A stretch of 12,794 nucleotides of DNA, taken from the NCBI GenBank assembly GCA_028290325.1, contig JAQGJY010000444.1:1-12794 (forward strand), written 5' to 3'. The stretch comes from Tardiphaga sp. (lineage in GTDB: Bacteria > Pseudomonadota > Alphaproteobacteria > Rhizobiales > Xanthobacteraceae). Under the pieces are notes generated by a model, which saw nothing but the letters and a program-made list of their open reading frames with translations, did no database searches and was not told where the DNA came from. Position numbers and translations under genes: made by a program. Below are positions 1-7,328 of this stretch, one piece after another (position 1 is the first letter of the stretch; each line of letters begins with the position of its first letter).

Positions 1-117
1 CCCGCGGCTTTGGCCCGGTCGCCTTCTCAGGAAGCTCGCGAAACGGCCCGATCGGCGCGCTCATAGCGTCGGTTCGATCACCGTCCGCATTGTTTCAGTC
101 AGGCATGCACGGTTTAA
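1..117. other. Window-edge segment without an assignable gene
   Basis: No gene can be supported here. On the minus strand an ATG lies at positions 64-62 and opens a frame that runs off the left edge, beginning MSAPIGPFRELPEKATGPKP. It could be the first 21 codons of a leftward gene, but no good ribosome binding site precedes it (only a GGTGATCG stretch) and I do not recognise the peptide. The plus-strand frames are short and unrecognised. Confidence 0.2.
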
Positions 118-194
118 CGCGGGGTGGTGCAGCCCGGTAGCTCGTCAGGCTCATAACATGTAGGTCATAGTTTCAAATCCTATCCCCGCAACCA
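118..194 (+). tRNA. Initiator tRNA-fMet-like gene (CAT anticodon), degenerate and probably a pseudo-tRNA
   Basis: The 77-nt segment has the full layout of a bacterial initiator tRNA. It has the acceptor stem CGCGGGG/CCCCGCA with the C1:A72 mismatch typical of initiators, the D-loop AGCCCGGTA, anticodon CAT at 152-154, a TTCAAAT T-loop, and an encoded ACCA end. Four stem pairs are broken: T128:T142 in the D stem (position 11:24), T145:T161 and G148:A158 in the anticodon stem (27:43 and 30:40), and T171:C179 at the end of the T stem (53:61). The 30:40 pair belongs to the three G:C pairs that define initiator function. The decay suggests a non-functional copy, for example a relic of an integration event or an old duplication. 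A normal tRNA-fMet is expected elsewhere in the genome. That it is tRNA-derived is clear; that it is non-functional is inference. Confidence 0.8.
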
Positions 195-546
195 CTTCTT
201 TCATACTACGCTAACAGTCTCGGTCTAACCGGGGCGGTTTTTGCGTTTTAAGGGGGCGTCGCCGTGCCCCGCGCTGTCTGTCACGCATGTGATTGAAGGC
301 GGCTCCCACGCCATGAAGCGGGATGATCAGCGGAGTGATGCAACGAAACTGTAAATGGCTTCTGAGATAGGCGCGCAGTCACGATCTCAACGCTGCTTGG
401 ATCACAGTTTCTTCCGGCGCTTGGCACGACTGGTGTCTGTTCTGCAACAAGGCGGATGAGTGGCATCCAGCTCCCTCTTTCTCTCGGGAGCCGAATGCCA
501 CTCCCTCGTTCGAAGGCCCCGAGGGGACGGTTGGCGGCACATCCAT
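195..546. other. Gene-poor border segment
   Basis: About 350 bases follow the tRNA-like gene before any recognisable coding remnant. Apart from the weak hairpin at 227-242 I see no gene, repeat or RNA. All frames on both strands are short or interrupted, and none gives a peptide I can assign. With a decayed tRNA on one side and a decayed ATPase stub on the other, it is most simply read as eroded sequence at the edge of an island or a deletion scar. Confidence 0.4.
227..242 (+). terminator. Weak intrinsic-terminator-like hairpin behind the tRNA-like gene
   Basis: AACCG (227-231) and CGGTT (235-239) pair around a GGG loop and run into a short T tract (238-242). The stem is only 5 bp, so this is a weak candidate. 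Its place, 32 bases downstream of the tRNA 3' end, is what would be expected of a tRNA terminator. Confidence 0.35.
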
Positions 547-760
547 GCCGGCCTGCGTGAATCCGACGAGATATCGGCGATGGTAAGACGCCTGCCGGAG
601 CGAGGCCTGTCGGTCATCATCGTCAGCCACAATATCGACCACGTCGTGCGTGTCGCGGATCGTGCTGCCGTGATGCGGCAAGGCCGAAGTATCGGCGAGA
701 TGACTGTACGCCAAGGCGTTTCAGAACGATCTTGTCGCGATGATGATGGGTGTCACCTGA
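547..760 (+). pseudogene. C-terminal remnant of a sugar ABC transporter ATPase (FrcA/RbsA-like, CUT2), frameshifted
   Basis: The frame beginning near 547 reads AGLRESDEISAMVRRLPERG and then LSVIIVSHNIDHVVRVADR, AAVMRQGRSIGEM. This is the tail of the ATPase domain of CUT2-type sugar importers: the LGxRES segment after the Walker B/D-loop, then the ISHN H-loop (H near 640), then the VADR and RxGR segments. After about 705-716 the homology moves to the next frame, which reads AFQNDLVAMMMGVT and stops with TGA at 758-760. This matches the family's usual end (xxEIVxMITG), so one frameshift separates the two halves. Nothing upstream of 547 resembles Walker A, the signature motif or Walker B, so most of the gene is missing. 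The stub ends 6 bp from the convergent stop codon of the ROK regulator. The family assignment is firm; the substrate cannot be told. Confidence 0.75.
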
Positions 761-766
761 AACAGT

Positions 767-2005
767 TCATCCGGAAATCGTGCTGCTTTGTGAAAGTGGA
801 TTGGCGCGGTCGATGGAAAGTCGATCGATGAGTTCCTCCACTTTCCCGAGGCTGAAGATGTTCTCAAGCGCCAGATAGGCAGCGCCAAAAAGGGCACTGT
901 CCTTCTGCGGGTTGGAGAGGACGATTTGCAACTCGCGCGTGGCAAGTGGAAGGCATCGCTGGTAGACGAGTTCGCGGATACCCGACAACAGAAACTCTCC
1001 ACCCTTGGCGAGTGTGCCGCCCACCACGATCAGGTTCGGGTTGAGTATGCTGACGACATCGGAGGCGACTTCGCCGATCACCCGTCCGGCGCTGCGCAGC
1101 AGCATCACGGCCTCCGGCTTCTGCATTTCAACCAACGAAATGACATCACGGGCGTTCTCTGCCTTGAAGCCTCTGCTCGAGAGATCCCGGGCAATCGCCC
1201 AGCCGCCGGCACGGGCTTCGACACAACCGAGCTTGCCGCAGCGGCACAATGGCGGATTCTCGGAGTCGAACTGGATATGGCCGATGTCGCCGGCAGCACC
1301 CTGAGCGCCACGAAAGATCTTGCCGCCGGCGACAATGCCGCTGCCGATGCCCGTTCCCGCCTTGATGAAGAACATGTCGTCCACATGCGGGAAATTCTGA
1401 CGGTGCTCGTGGATCGCCATCAGGTTCACGTCATTTTCGACATAGATCGGCGCATCGAAGCGACGGCGAAGCCAGCTGATGATGTCGAATTCGTCCCACC
1501 CGTGAAGCACCGACGGACCGACGACGCGGCCGCGTTTGAAATCGACCGGCGTGGGCATGCTGAGGCTTACCCCAAAAAGCGAGCCATGGCTGGTTCGTGC
1601 CTTGGCGGCAAGGATATCGAAGCCGTGGGAAATCTGCTCGAGGGAAGCCGCCGGTCCATCCGACGCGTTGAACGGTATTGTGCTTTGCGAGACGATAGCG
1701 GGCTCAAGGTCCATGGCGGCAAGATGGATGTAGGTTTCGCCAATGTTGGCGACGAGGAAGAACCCGGCCCGTTCATTGATCCCAAGCACGCGCGTCGGCC
1801 TTCCGCCACTCGGCATTGTGCGTTCCGTCTCGCGGATCAGGCCTGATTCAATCAGCGCATTCAGGCGCTGGGTGACAGTCACTCGGGATAATCCGGACGC
1901 ATCGAGCAAAGCCGACCGGGACGTGGCGGCGCCGGTGGCAATCAGCGAGAGAATCTCGCCACTGTTCACGAGGGCGGGATGCTCCGCCCCGTTTGTCCTG
2001 ACCAT
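767..2005 (-). CDS. ROK-family transcriptional repressor (NagC/XylR type)
   Basis: A 412-aa protein with an N-terminal winged helix-turn-helix (about residues 28-57, TSRSALLDASGLSRVTVTQR) and a C-terminal ROK sugar-kinase-like domain. The ROK zinc motif CRCGKLGC (254-261) follows the ligand H243 in GDIGHI. Sugar-pocket elements END (190-192) and GTGIGSG (218-224) are present. The phosphate-binding DxGxT motif is degraded to NIGET (87-91), which fits a sugar-sensing repressor, not a kinase. The ATG at 2005 was chosen because CAGGAAGT lies 8 nt upstream; the frame stays open to 2110, but the farther ATGs lack such a site. It is divergent from the transketolase-led operon and is the obvious candidate regulator, with a sugar or polyol intermediate as likely inducer (inference). 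A tail of about 30 residues follows the usual family end (ALFGAAYLALENIF). The gene is convergent with the ATPase stub. Confidence 0.9.
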   Translation of the reverse strand: MVRTNGAEHPALVNSGEILSLIATGAATSRSALLDASGLSRVTVTQRLNALIESGLIRETERTMPSGGRPTRVLGINERAGFFLVANIGETYIHLAAMDLEPAIVSQSTIPFNASDGPAASLEQISHGFDILAAKARTSHGSLFGVSLSMPTPVDFKRGRVVGPSVLHGWDEFDIISWLRRRFDAPIYVENDVNLMAIHEHRQNFPHVDDMFFIKAGTGIGSGIVAGGKIFRGAQGAAGDIGHIQFDSENPPLCRCGKLGCVEARAGGWAIARDLSSRGFKAENARDVISLVEMQKPEAVMLLRSAGRVIGEVASDVVSILNPNLIVVGGTLAKGGEFLLSGIRELVYQRCLPLATRELQIVLSNPQKDSALFGAAYLALENIFSLGKVEELIDRLSIDRANPLSQSSTISG

Positions 2006-2084
2006 CCCGCACTTCCTGTTTGCCCGGAGATTTAGCCATAAACCCTGGGGAGATAAAGGCATGTTCGCCAGCAAGTCGCATGTC

Positions 2085-2096
2085 TTTTGTACAGAA
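2085..2096. promoter_or_regulatory. Candidate operator dyad TTtTGTACAgAA
   Basis: An imperfect 12-bp palindrome centred on TGTACA (2088-2093), with one mismatched pair (T2087/G2094) inside A/T outer arms. The same architecture, ATaTGTACAaAT, recurs at 12078-12089 in the only other AT-rich intergenic stretch of the window. Its place in the ROK/transketolase divergent region makes it a candidate ROK binding site. No binding motif for this particular ROK protein is known to me. Confidence 0.35.
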
Positions 2097-2152
2097 ATAT
2101 CCAATAACACGTTGCTTTATAGATATATCCTTGACTAAGATCGCGGCCAACA

Positions 2153-2160
2153 GGGAGGAA
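2153..2160 (+). promoter_or_regulatory. Orphan Shine-Dalgarno sequence GGGAGGAA
   Basis: A near-ideal ribosome binding site, identical to the one before the binding-protein gene at 12188, but with no ATG, GTG or TTG between it and the transketolase ATG 72 nt downstream. In the transketolase frame the codons from 2164 onward are open, and an ATC (2167) sits 6 nt behind the site. Either a start codon was lost by mutation or deletion, or a rare ATC start extends transketolase by 22 residues. Confidence 0.5.
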
Positions 2161-2232
2161 TAGCGAATCTGGGCGCGGACCATCGGGCTCCTGTTCGACG
2201 TTTTCTCCGTCACGCGATCGACGGGTTCTCAC

Positions 2233-4293
2233 ATGTTGGCAGCGCAAAAGGACTTCGCCCGCACGGATCTCCTGGCGAACGCCATTCGTGCGCTGTCCAT
2301 GGATGCGGTCGAGAACGCCAAGTCCGGCCACCCAGGCATGCCGCTGGGCATGGCCGAGATCGCCGTGGCGCTCTGGCACCGCCACCTTCGCCACAATCCA
2401 TCCAATCCCGCCTGGCCCGACCGCGACCGCGTCGTGCTCAGCAATGGCCACGGCTCGATGCTGCTCTATAGCGCGCTCCATCTCACCGGCTACGATGTCT
2501 CGATCGACGATCTGCGGCAGTTTCGGCAGCTCGGCAGCAGGACGCCGGGCCATCCCGAATTGGGCTATACGCCGGGCGTGGAAGTGACGACCGGACCGCT
2601 CGGGCAAGGCCTCGCAAATGCCGTCGGCATGGCGATCGCCGAAAAGACATTGGCCGCCGCCTTCAACCGACCCGGACACGACATTGTCGACCACCACACC
2701 TTTGTCCTGGCCGGCGACGGCTGCCTGATGGAAGGCATCTCGCACGAGGCGTGCTCGCTAGCCGGAACGCTCGGCCTGGGCAGGCTGATCGTGCTTTACG
2801 ACGACAACGGCGTTTCCATCGATGGCCATGTCGGCGGTTGGTTTTCGGACGACACGCCCAAGCGCTTCGAGGCCTATGGCTGGCAGGTCATCGCCGATGT
2901 GGACGGGCATGATGTCGAGGCCGTCGACAAGGCGATTTCCACGGCGAAGGCGCAGGCCACCCGTCCGACGCTGATCTGCTGCAAAACGACAATCGGCAGG
3001 GGCGCGCCGACCAAGGCCGGAAGTCACGACAGCCATGGATCGCCGCTGGGCGCGGATGAGGTCGCGGGAGCCAGGCTCGCGCTCGATTGGCCGTATCCAC
3101 CGTTCGATATTCCAGGTGAGATCGGTGACGCTTGGAACGCTTCGGTCAGGGGCGCCGCATCGGAAGCTGACTGGCACCGCCGCTTCGCGACGTACCGCGA
3201 GGCCTATCCCAAGGAAGCCGCGGAGTTCGAACGGCGAGCCGCGCATCATCTTCCCGCGGGCTTTGCCGCCAAGGCGGAGGCCTTCGTTGCGCACACTGTC
3301 GAAAAGGCGGAGACGCTGGCGACACGCAAGGCGAGCCAGAATGCCATTCAGGCCTTTGCCGGTTTCGTTCCGGAACTGGTCGGCGGCTCCGCCGATCTCG
3401 CCAGTTCGAACCTCACGCTTTGGCAGGGCGCCGAGGCGATCACTTCCGTCTCGGGCGGCAACTACATCTACTACGGCGTGCGCGAGTTCGGCATGGCCGC
3501 GATCATGAACGGCCTGATGGTGCATGGCGGATTTCGTCCGTTTGGCGGCACATTCCTGATGTTCTCGGAATACGCCCGCAACGCCCTGCGCATGGCGGCG
3601 CTGATGAAGCTCGGCGCCATCTATGTCTTTACCCACGATTCCATCGCACTCGGCCAGGATGGTCCGACGCATCAGCCGATCGAGCAACTGGCGACGCTTC
3701 GGCTGATGCCCAACATGGATGTTTGGCGGCCCTGCGACACTGTTGAAACGGCGGTCGCCTGGCAGGTTGCGCTGGAGCAGGTGACGACGCCGACAAGTCT
3801 TGCGCTGAGCCGACAGAACCTCCCGTTTCAGCCGCGCGACCAGGCCCAGGTTCAAGCGGTCCGCATGGGTGGATATGTGCTGCGCCGCGAGGACGGGCCG
3901 TTGGACGCCGTCATCATCGCGACCGGTTCCGAAGTGCATCTGGCCGTCGACGCTCGCGAGCAACTGGCAAAGCGAGGCATTCAGGTTCGTGTTGTGTCGA
4001 TGCCGTCCACCAGCGCTTTCGACCGGCAGGCTGACGACTACAAGGCCAAGGTGCTGCCATGGGGCATTCCCCGCATTTCCGTCGAAGCCGGCGTCACCGA
4101 CTATTGGCGCAAATATGTGGGCCTCGAGGGTGAGTGTGTCGGTATCGACTCGTTTGGCGAATCCGCCCCGGCCGAGCTCCTCTACGAGCATTTCCAAATG
4201 ACCGTCGAGGCCGTCGAGAAGGCGGTCGAGAGGGCGCTTGAGAAACATCGCCGCGCAGCATCGCTGGCGTTGGGAAGGCAGCAGGCCGGATGA
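2233..4293 (+). CDS. tkt: Transketolase
   Basis: A full-length 686-aa thiamine-diphosphate transketolase. It moves two-carbon units between pentulose phosphates and aldoses in the non-oxidative pentose phosphate pathway. Conserved residues are all present: H33 in SGHPG, H73 in NGHGSMLLY, H107 in TPGHPE, the ThDP/metal motif GDGCLMEG (161-168) to DDN (190-192), SHDSHGSPLG, the catalytic glutamate E418 in VREFGM, and DGPTHQPIEQLATLR in the pyrimidine domain. The start at 2233 fits the family N-terminus (LLANAIRALSMDAVENAKSGHPG), but its own ribosome binding site is poor; a strong one lies 72 nt upstream. It is first in the operon and overlaps the kinase by ATGA (4290-4293), implying translational coupling. 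Placement in a polyol operon suggests a dedicated isozyme that absorbs pentulose phosphate made by the downstream enzymes, not the housekeeping copy (inference). Confidence 0.95.
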   Translation: MLAAQKDFARTDLLANAIRALSMDAVENAKSGHPGMPLGMAEIAVALWHRHLRHNPSNPAWPDRDRVVLSNGHGSMLLYSALHLTGYDVSIDDLRQFRQLGSRTPGHPELGYTPGVEVTTGPLGQGLANAVGMAIAEKTLAAAFNRPGHDIVDHHTFVLAGDGCLMEGISHEACSLAGTLGLGRLIVLYDDNGVSIDGHVGGWFSDDTPKRFEAYGWQVIADVDGHDVEAVDKAISTAKAQATRPTLICCKTTIGRGAPTKAGSHDSHGSPLGADEVAGARLALDWPYPPFDIPGEIGDAWNASVRGAASEADWHRRFATYREAYPKEAAEFERRAAHHLPAGFAAKAEAFVAHTVEKAETLATRKASQNAIQAFAGFVPELVGGSADLASSNLTLWQGAEAITSVSGGNYIYYGVREFGMAAIMNGLMVHGGFRPFGGTFLMFSEYARNALRMAALMKLGAIYVFTHDSIALGQDGPTHQPIEQLATLRLMPNMDVWRPCDTVETAVAWQVALEQVTTPTSLALSRQNLPFQPRDQAQVQAVRMGGYVLRREDGPLDAVIIATGSEVHLAVDAREQLAKRGIQVRVVSMPSTSAFDRQADDYKAKVLPWGIPRISVEAGVTDYWRKYVGLEGECVGIDSFGESAPAELLYEHFQMTVEAVEKAVERALEKHRRAASLALGRQQAG

Positions 4294-5888
4294 TCGCGAC
4301 CTACATCATCGGACTGGACTTTGGCACCGGATCTGCCCGTGGCGTCCTGCTCGACGCCGCGACCGGCGCGCAGATCGCCAGTCACACACATGCCTATCGC
4401 CATGGCGTCATGATGCAAAGCCTGCCCGACGGCACGCTTTTGCCGCGGTCTTGGGCGCTGCAGAATGCCGCCGACTATCTGGAGGCGGCGGAAGAAATCC
4501 TTGATGTGCTGGGCCGTGGTCGGGTCATCGAGTCGATCGGGCTCGGCTTCTCGGCCAGTTCTCCGATGCCGACCACCAGCGACGGCACCGCCCTTTCCGA
4601 ACTTTATCCCGGCGAGCCGCATGCCTATGTCAAACTGTGGAAACATCGCGCCGCGCAGCCCTATGCGGACGCCATCAACCGCCAAGGCGGGGCGTTCCTG
4701 CGCAATTTCGGCGGCAAGCTGTCCGGGGAATGGTTGCTGCCAAAGGCCGCGGAGATCGCCGACGAGGCGCCGCACATCTGGCGTGCGGCCGGACGGTTCA
4801 TCGAATCCGGCGACTGGCTGGTCTGGCAGTTGACCGGCCGTGAAGTGCGCAGTCTGGGTTTTGCGGCCTACAAGGCCCAGTATTCCGAGACTGAAGGCTA
4901 TCCGCAGGGGATCGTGCCCGGCCTGGCCGAAAGGCTGTCGGTGCCGCACCGTGTCGGGACTTCGGGTGGCCGCTTGTCCGAGGCATGGCGGACGCGCACC
5001 GGGATCAGCGGCCGCGCGATCGTCGCGGTGGCGGTCATCGATTCCCATGTCGTGCTGCCCGCGGTTGGGGCTGTGTCATCTGGCTGTCTCGTCGGCGCGC
5101 TCGGAACGTCGGCTGTCTATCTGTTTCTGAGCGAACAGTTTCGTCCTCTGCCGCCCGGCATCGAAGGCGTTGCCAAGGACGGATCGGTTCGCGATCTCTG
5201 GTGCTACGAGGCCGGACAGGCCGGGTTTGGCGACATGCTCGCCTGGTTCGTGAAGGCTTTTCCGCGTGGTGCGGATGCCGCTGAAAGTTTCCGTATCTAC
5301 AACCGAGAGGCGGCAAGCCTCGAACCCGGCGCCAATCATCTCCTGGCGCTCGACTGGTGGAACGGCAACCGCGTGCCGCTCGCGGATACAGACCTCAGCG
5401 GCCTGCTTCTCGGCCTCACCACCGAAACCACGGGCGTCGGCATCTACCGCGCACTGATCGAGTCGCTGTGTTTTGGGGCCCGCACGGTAGTCGACCTCTT
5501 CGAGGCCGGCGATTTCGCCATCAACCGCGTCATCCTGACGAGCGGGCTCGCCCAGAACAATCCATTGCTGGTGCAGATCATGGCCGATGTGCTGGGGCGC
5601 GTCGTCGAGGTTCCAGGCATTGCCCATGCAACGGCCGTCGGCGCGGCGGTTCATGGCGCCGTCGCGGCGGAGCTGGTGGGCGGCTTCGCCGAGGGCACGG
5701 CCCGGTTCGGCGCGCGTACCTTCACGCCCTATCATCCCCGCCGTGAAAGCGCGGCGGCCTACCGGTACCTCTACAAGAATTATCGCGAGCTCGGCGACAG
5801 TCAGGCCGTGCGCAACGCCATGCACGATCTCAACAGAGCGGCGGCGGTGCCGCGTCAGCACGGGGAAGCAGCAAAATCGGTGGCTTGA
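4290..5888 (+). CDS. FGGY-family carbohydrate kinase, ribulokinase (AraB)-like
   Basis: A 532-aa FGGY kinase that should phosphorylate a ketopentose with ATP in the cytoplasm. The N-terminal phosphate-binding loop is GLDFGTGSARG (8-18, D10). The catalytic base is probably D251 in AVIDSH. The ATP-side motif GALGTSAVYLF, GQAGFGDMLAWF, the ribulokinase-like LDWWNGNRVPLADTDLSG and the C-terminal GLAQNNPLLVQIMADVLGR follow in order. These resemble AraB-type ribulokinases more than xylulokinases. The natural substrate could be L-ribulose, D-ribulose or another ketose. No araD or araA homologue lies in the window, which makes D-ribulose (product D-ribulose 5-phosphate) slightly more economical, but this is inference. 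It starts inside the transketolase stop (ATGA). A 54-nt gap with a hairpin separates it from the binding-protein gene. Confidence 0.85.
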   Translation: MIATYIIGLDFGTGSARGVLLDAATGAQIASHTHAYRHGVMMQSLPDGTLLPRSWALQNAADYLEAAEEILDVLGRGRVIESIGLGFSASSPMPTTSDGTALSELYPGEPHAYVKLWKHRAAQPYADAINRQGGAFLRNFGGKLSGEWLLPKAAEIADEAPHIWRAAGRFIESGDWLVWQLTGREVRSLGFAAYKAQYSETEGYPQGIVPGLAERLSVPHRVGTSGGRLSEAWRTRTGISGRAIVAVAVIDSHVVLPAVGAVSSGCLVGALGTSAVYLFLSEQFRPLPPGIEGVAKDGSVRDLWCYEAGQAGFGDMLAWFVKAFPRGADAAESFRIYNREAASLEPGANHLLALDWWNGNRVPLADTDLSGLLLGLTTETTGVGIYRALIESLCFGARTVVDLFEAGDFAINRVILTSGLAQNNPLLVQIMADVLGRVVEVPGIAHATAVGAAVHGAVAAELVGGFAEGTARFGARTFTPYHPRRESAAAYRYLYKNYRELGDSQAVRNAMHDLNRAAAVPRQHGEAAKSVA

Positions 5889-5904
5889 ACAGCCATCGTT
5901 GAAT

Positions 5905-5923
5905 GCGGGCAGTCTGTGCCCGC
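5905..5923 (+). promoter_or_regulatory. Intercistronic hairpin upstream of the binding-protein gene
   Basis: GCGGGCA (5905-5911) and TGCCCGC (5917-5923) form a perfect 7-bp, GC-rich stem with loop GTCTG. No T tract follows, so it is not a classical terminator. It lies 6 nt before the Shine-Dalgarno GGGAGGG (5930-5936) of the binding-protein gene and could act as a 5' mRNA stabiliser or a processing boundary. Confidence 0.5.
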
Positions 5924-5942
5924 TCCATTGGGAGGGTATCAC

Positions 5943-7256
5943 ATGAGGCATATTCGAACACTGGTCACCGCCAGCGCCATGCTTTTGGCGTCGGTATCCG
6001 CCTACGCGCAGACAACGGTGACCATAGGCACCGTCAACAATTCCGACATGGTCGTCATGAAGGAGCTCTCCAAGAAATTCGAAGAAAGCCACCCGAATAT
6101 CAAGCTCAACTGGGTCGTCCTTGAGGAGAATGTCCTGCGGCAGCGCTTGACGACGGACATCGCGACCAAGTCCGGACAGTTCGATGTCATGACGATCGGA
6201 CTTTACGAAGCGCCAATGTGGGGAAAGCTTGGTTGGCTCGCGCCCTTCGAGAACCCACCGGATTCCTACCGGATCGACGACGTCCTGAAGTCAGTGCGTG
6301 ACGGCCTCGCCGTGGATGGCAAACAATATGCACTGCCGTTTTACGCCGAGAGCCAGATGACGTTCTATCGCAAGGATCTGTTCGACGCCGCAGGTCTAAC
6401 AATGCCGGAGGAACCAAAGTGGACTGACATCGAGCGGTTCGCCGAGAAGCTCAACAATCCGAACAAGGGGATCTACGGCATTTGCCTGCGCGGCAAACCT
6501 GGTTGGGGCGAGAATGTCGGCCAGATCACTCCAGCAGCCAATGGTTTCGGCGCACGCTGGTTTGATATGGACTGGAAACCTCAGCTGACCAGCCCCGAAT
6601 GGAAGGCGGCCCTGACCACCTATACTGGCCTCTTGAAAAAGTACGGACCTCCTGGCGCAGCCTCGAACGGGTTCAACGAAAACCTGGCACTCTTTGCCTC
6701 CGGCAATTGCGCGATGTGGATCGATGCGACGGTTGCGGCGAGCTTCCTGGCGGATCAAAACCAGAGCACTGTCATCGGGAAGGTTGGCTACGCCATGTCT
6801 CCCTACGGCACTTCGAAGACTGGCTACCATTATCTGTGGGCCTGGGCGCTCGGGGTCCCCGTCTCATCGAAGTCCAAGGCGGCGGCACAGGAATTCATCT
6901 ATTGGGCAACCTCGCCGGAGTACATCAAGCTCGTTGCCAGCACTCGAGGGTGGGCGGCCGTGCCGCCCGGCACTCGCACCTCAACTTACGCGTCGAAGGA
7001 ATATCTTGACGCCGCACCTTTTGCGAAGATGACGCTGAAGTCGATCGAATCGACCGATCTGCGCAATCCGACAAAGGACAAGGTGCCTTACTACGGCATC
7101 GGCTTTGTCGGGATCCCGGAATTCCAAAGTCTAGGTACCACGGCTGGGCAGGAGTTCACCGCCGTGCTCACGGGTGAGAAGACGGTCGATCAGGCCCTCG
7201 GAAATGTCCAGAAGTTCACCGAGCGGACAATGAAAGAGGCGGGTTACATCAAGTAA
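5943..7256 (+). CDS. smoE: Polyol ABC transporter, periplasmic substrate-binding protein (SmoE-like)
   Basis: A 437-aa extracellular solute-binding protein of the CUT1 family, very close in pattern to the sorbitol/mannitol-binding SmoE of Rhodobacter. Shared stretches are LNWVVLEENVLRQ, TTDIATKSGQFDVMTIG, WGKLGWL, YGICLRGKPGWGEN, NGFGARWF, GFNENLALF, CAMWIDATVAASF, WAWALGVPV, WAAVPPGTRTS and the end AGYIK. A Sec signal peptide (MRHIRTLVTASAMLLASVSA, then YA before Q23) predicts cleavage after A22 and periplasmic location. The ATG at 5943 has GGGAGGG 6 nt upstream; an in-frame ATG 27 nt earlier would spoil the signal peptide. It is third in the operon, flanked by hairpins on both sides. The polyol class is well supported; the exact ligand (sorbitol, mannitol, arabitol, xylitol, ribitol) is open. 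Confidence 0.93.
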   Translation: MRHIRTLVTASAMLLASVSAYAQTTVTIGTVNNSDMVVMKELSKKFEESHPNIKLNWVVLEENVLRQRLTTDIATKSGQFDVMTIGLYEAPMWGKLGWLAPFENPPDSYRIDDVLKSVRDGLAVDGKQYALPFYAESQMTFYRKDLFDAAGLTMPEEPKWTDIERFAEKLNNPNKGIYGICLRGKPGWGENVGQITPAANGFGARWFDMDWKPQLTSPEWKAALTTYTGLLKKYGPPGAASNGFNENLALFASGNCAMWIDATVAASFLADQNQSTVIGKVGYAMSPYGTSKTGYHYLWAWALGVPVSSKSKAAAQEFIYWATSPEYIKLVASTRGWAAVPPGTRTSTYASKEYLDAAPFAKMTLKSIESTDLRNPTKDKVPYYGIGFVGIPEFQSLGTTAGQEFTAVLTGEKTVDQALGNVQKFTERTMKEAGYIK

Positions 7257-7266
7257 CATCTCATAT

Positions 7267-7296
7267 GCGGCGCCTGAGGCCATCTTCAGGCGCCGC
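7267..7296 (+). promoter_or_regulatory. Strong hairpin between smoE and smoF (mRNA stabiliser or partial terminator)
   Basis: GCGGCGCCTGA (7267-7277) and TCAGGCGCCGC (7286-7296) form a perfect 11-bp stem around an 8-nt loop (GGCCATCT), beginning 10 nt after the smoE stop. No U tract follows. Such hairpins after binding-protein genes are known to block 3' decay or attenuate transcription, leaving more binding protein than permease. That role is inferred here. Confidence 0.75.
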
Positions 7297-7328
7297 CTTC
7301 CGCCGACACTCTTCAAGGACCTGAACGC

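Larger units (their letters stand above)
2006..2232. promoter_or_regulatory. Divergent control region between the ROK regulator and the transketolase operon
   Basis: This 227-bp region must hold the promoters for both divergent units. Its centre (about 2081-2131) is markedly AT-rich against a GC-rich background. It contains a TGTACA-centred dyad (2085-2096), AACACGTT (2106-2113) and the perfect 8-bp palindrome GATATATC (2122-2129). TTGACT at 2131-2136 resembles a -35 element, but no convincing -10 lies at the right distance, so I do not assign promoters. The location between a ROK repressor and its likely target suggests the operator lies in the AT-rich core. Confidence 0.6.

Noticed and set aside
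926..1846. 306-aa plus-strand open frame opposite the ROK gene
   Set aside because: It is the antisense shadow of a strongly supported ROK coding sequence, has no ribosome binding site or recognisable domain, and reflects GC-rich codon bias.
2122..2129. GATATATC palindrome as a separate operator
   Set aside because: An 8-bp A/T-rich palindrome in an AT-rich stretch is weak evidence alone, and no second copy was found at the other candidate operator region.
2758..4248. 496-aa minus-strand open frame opposite transketolase
   Set aside because: Long antisense frames are common against GC-rich genes. The plus-strand product carries every transketolase motif; the antisense peptide has none.
5076..6092. 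338-aa minus-strand open frame across the kinase/smoE junction
   Set aside because: It overlaps two well-supported genes and their intergenic hairpin, and has no family resemblance or start signal.
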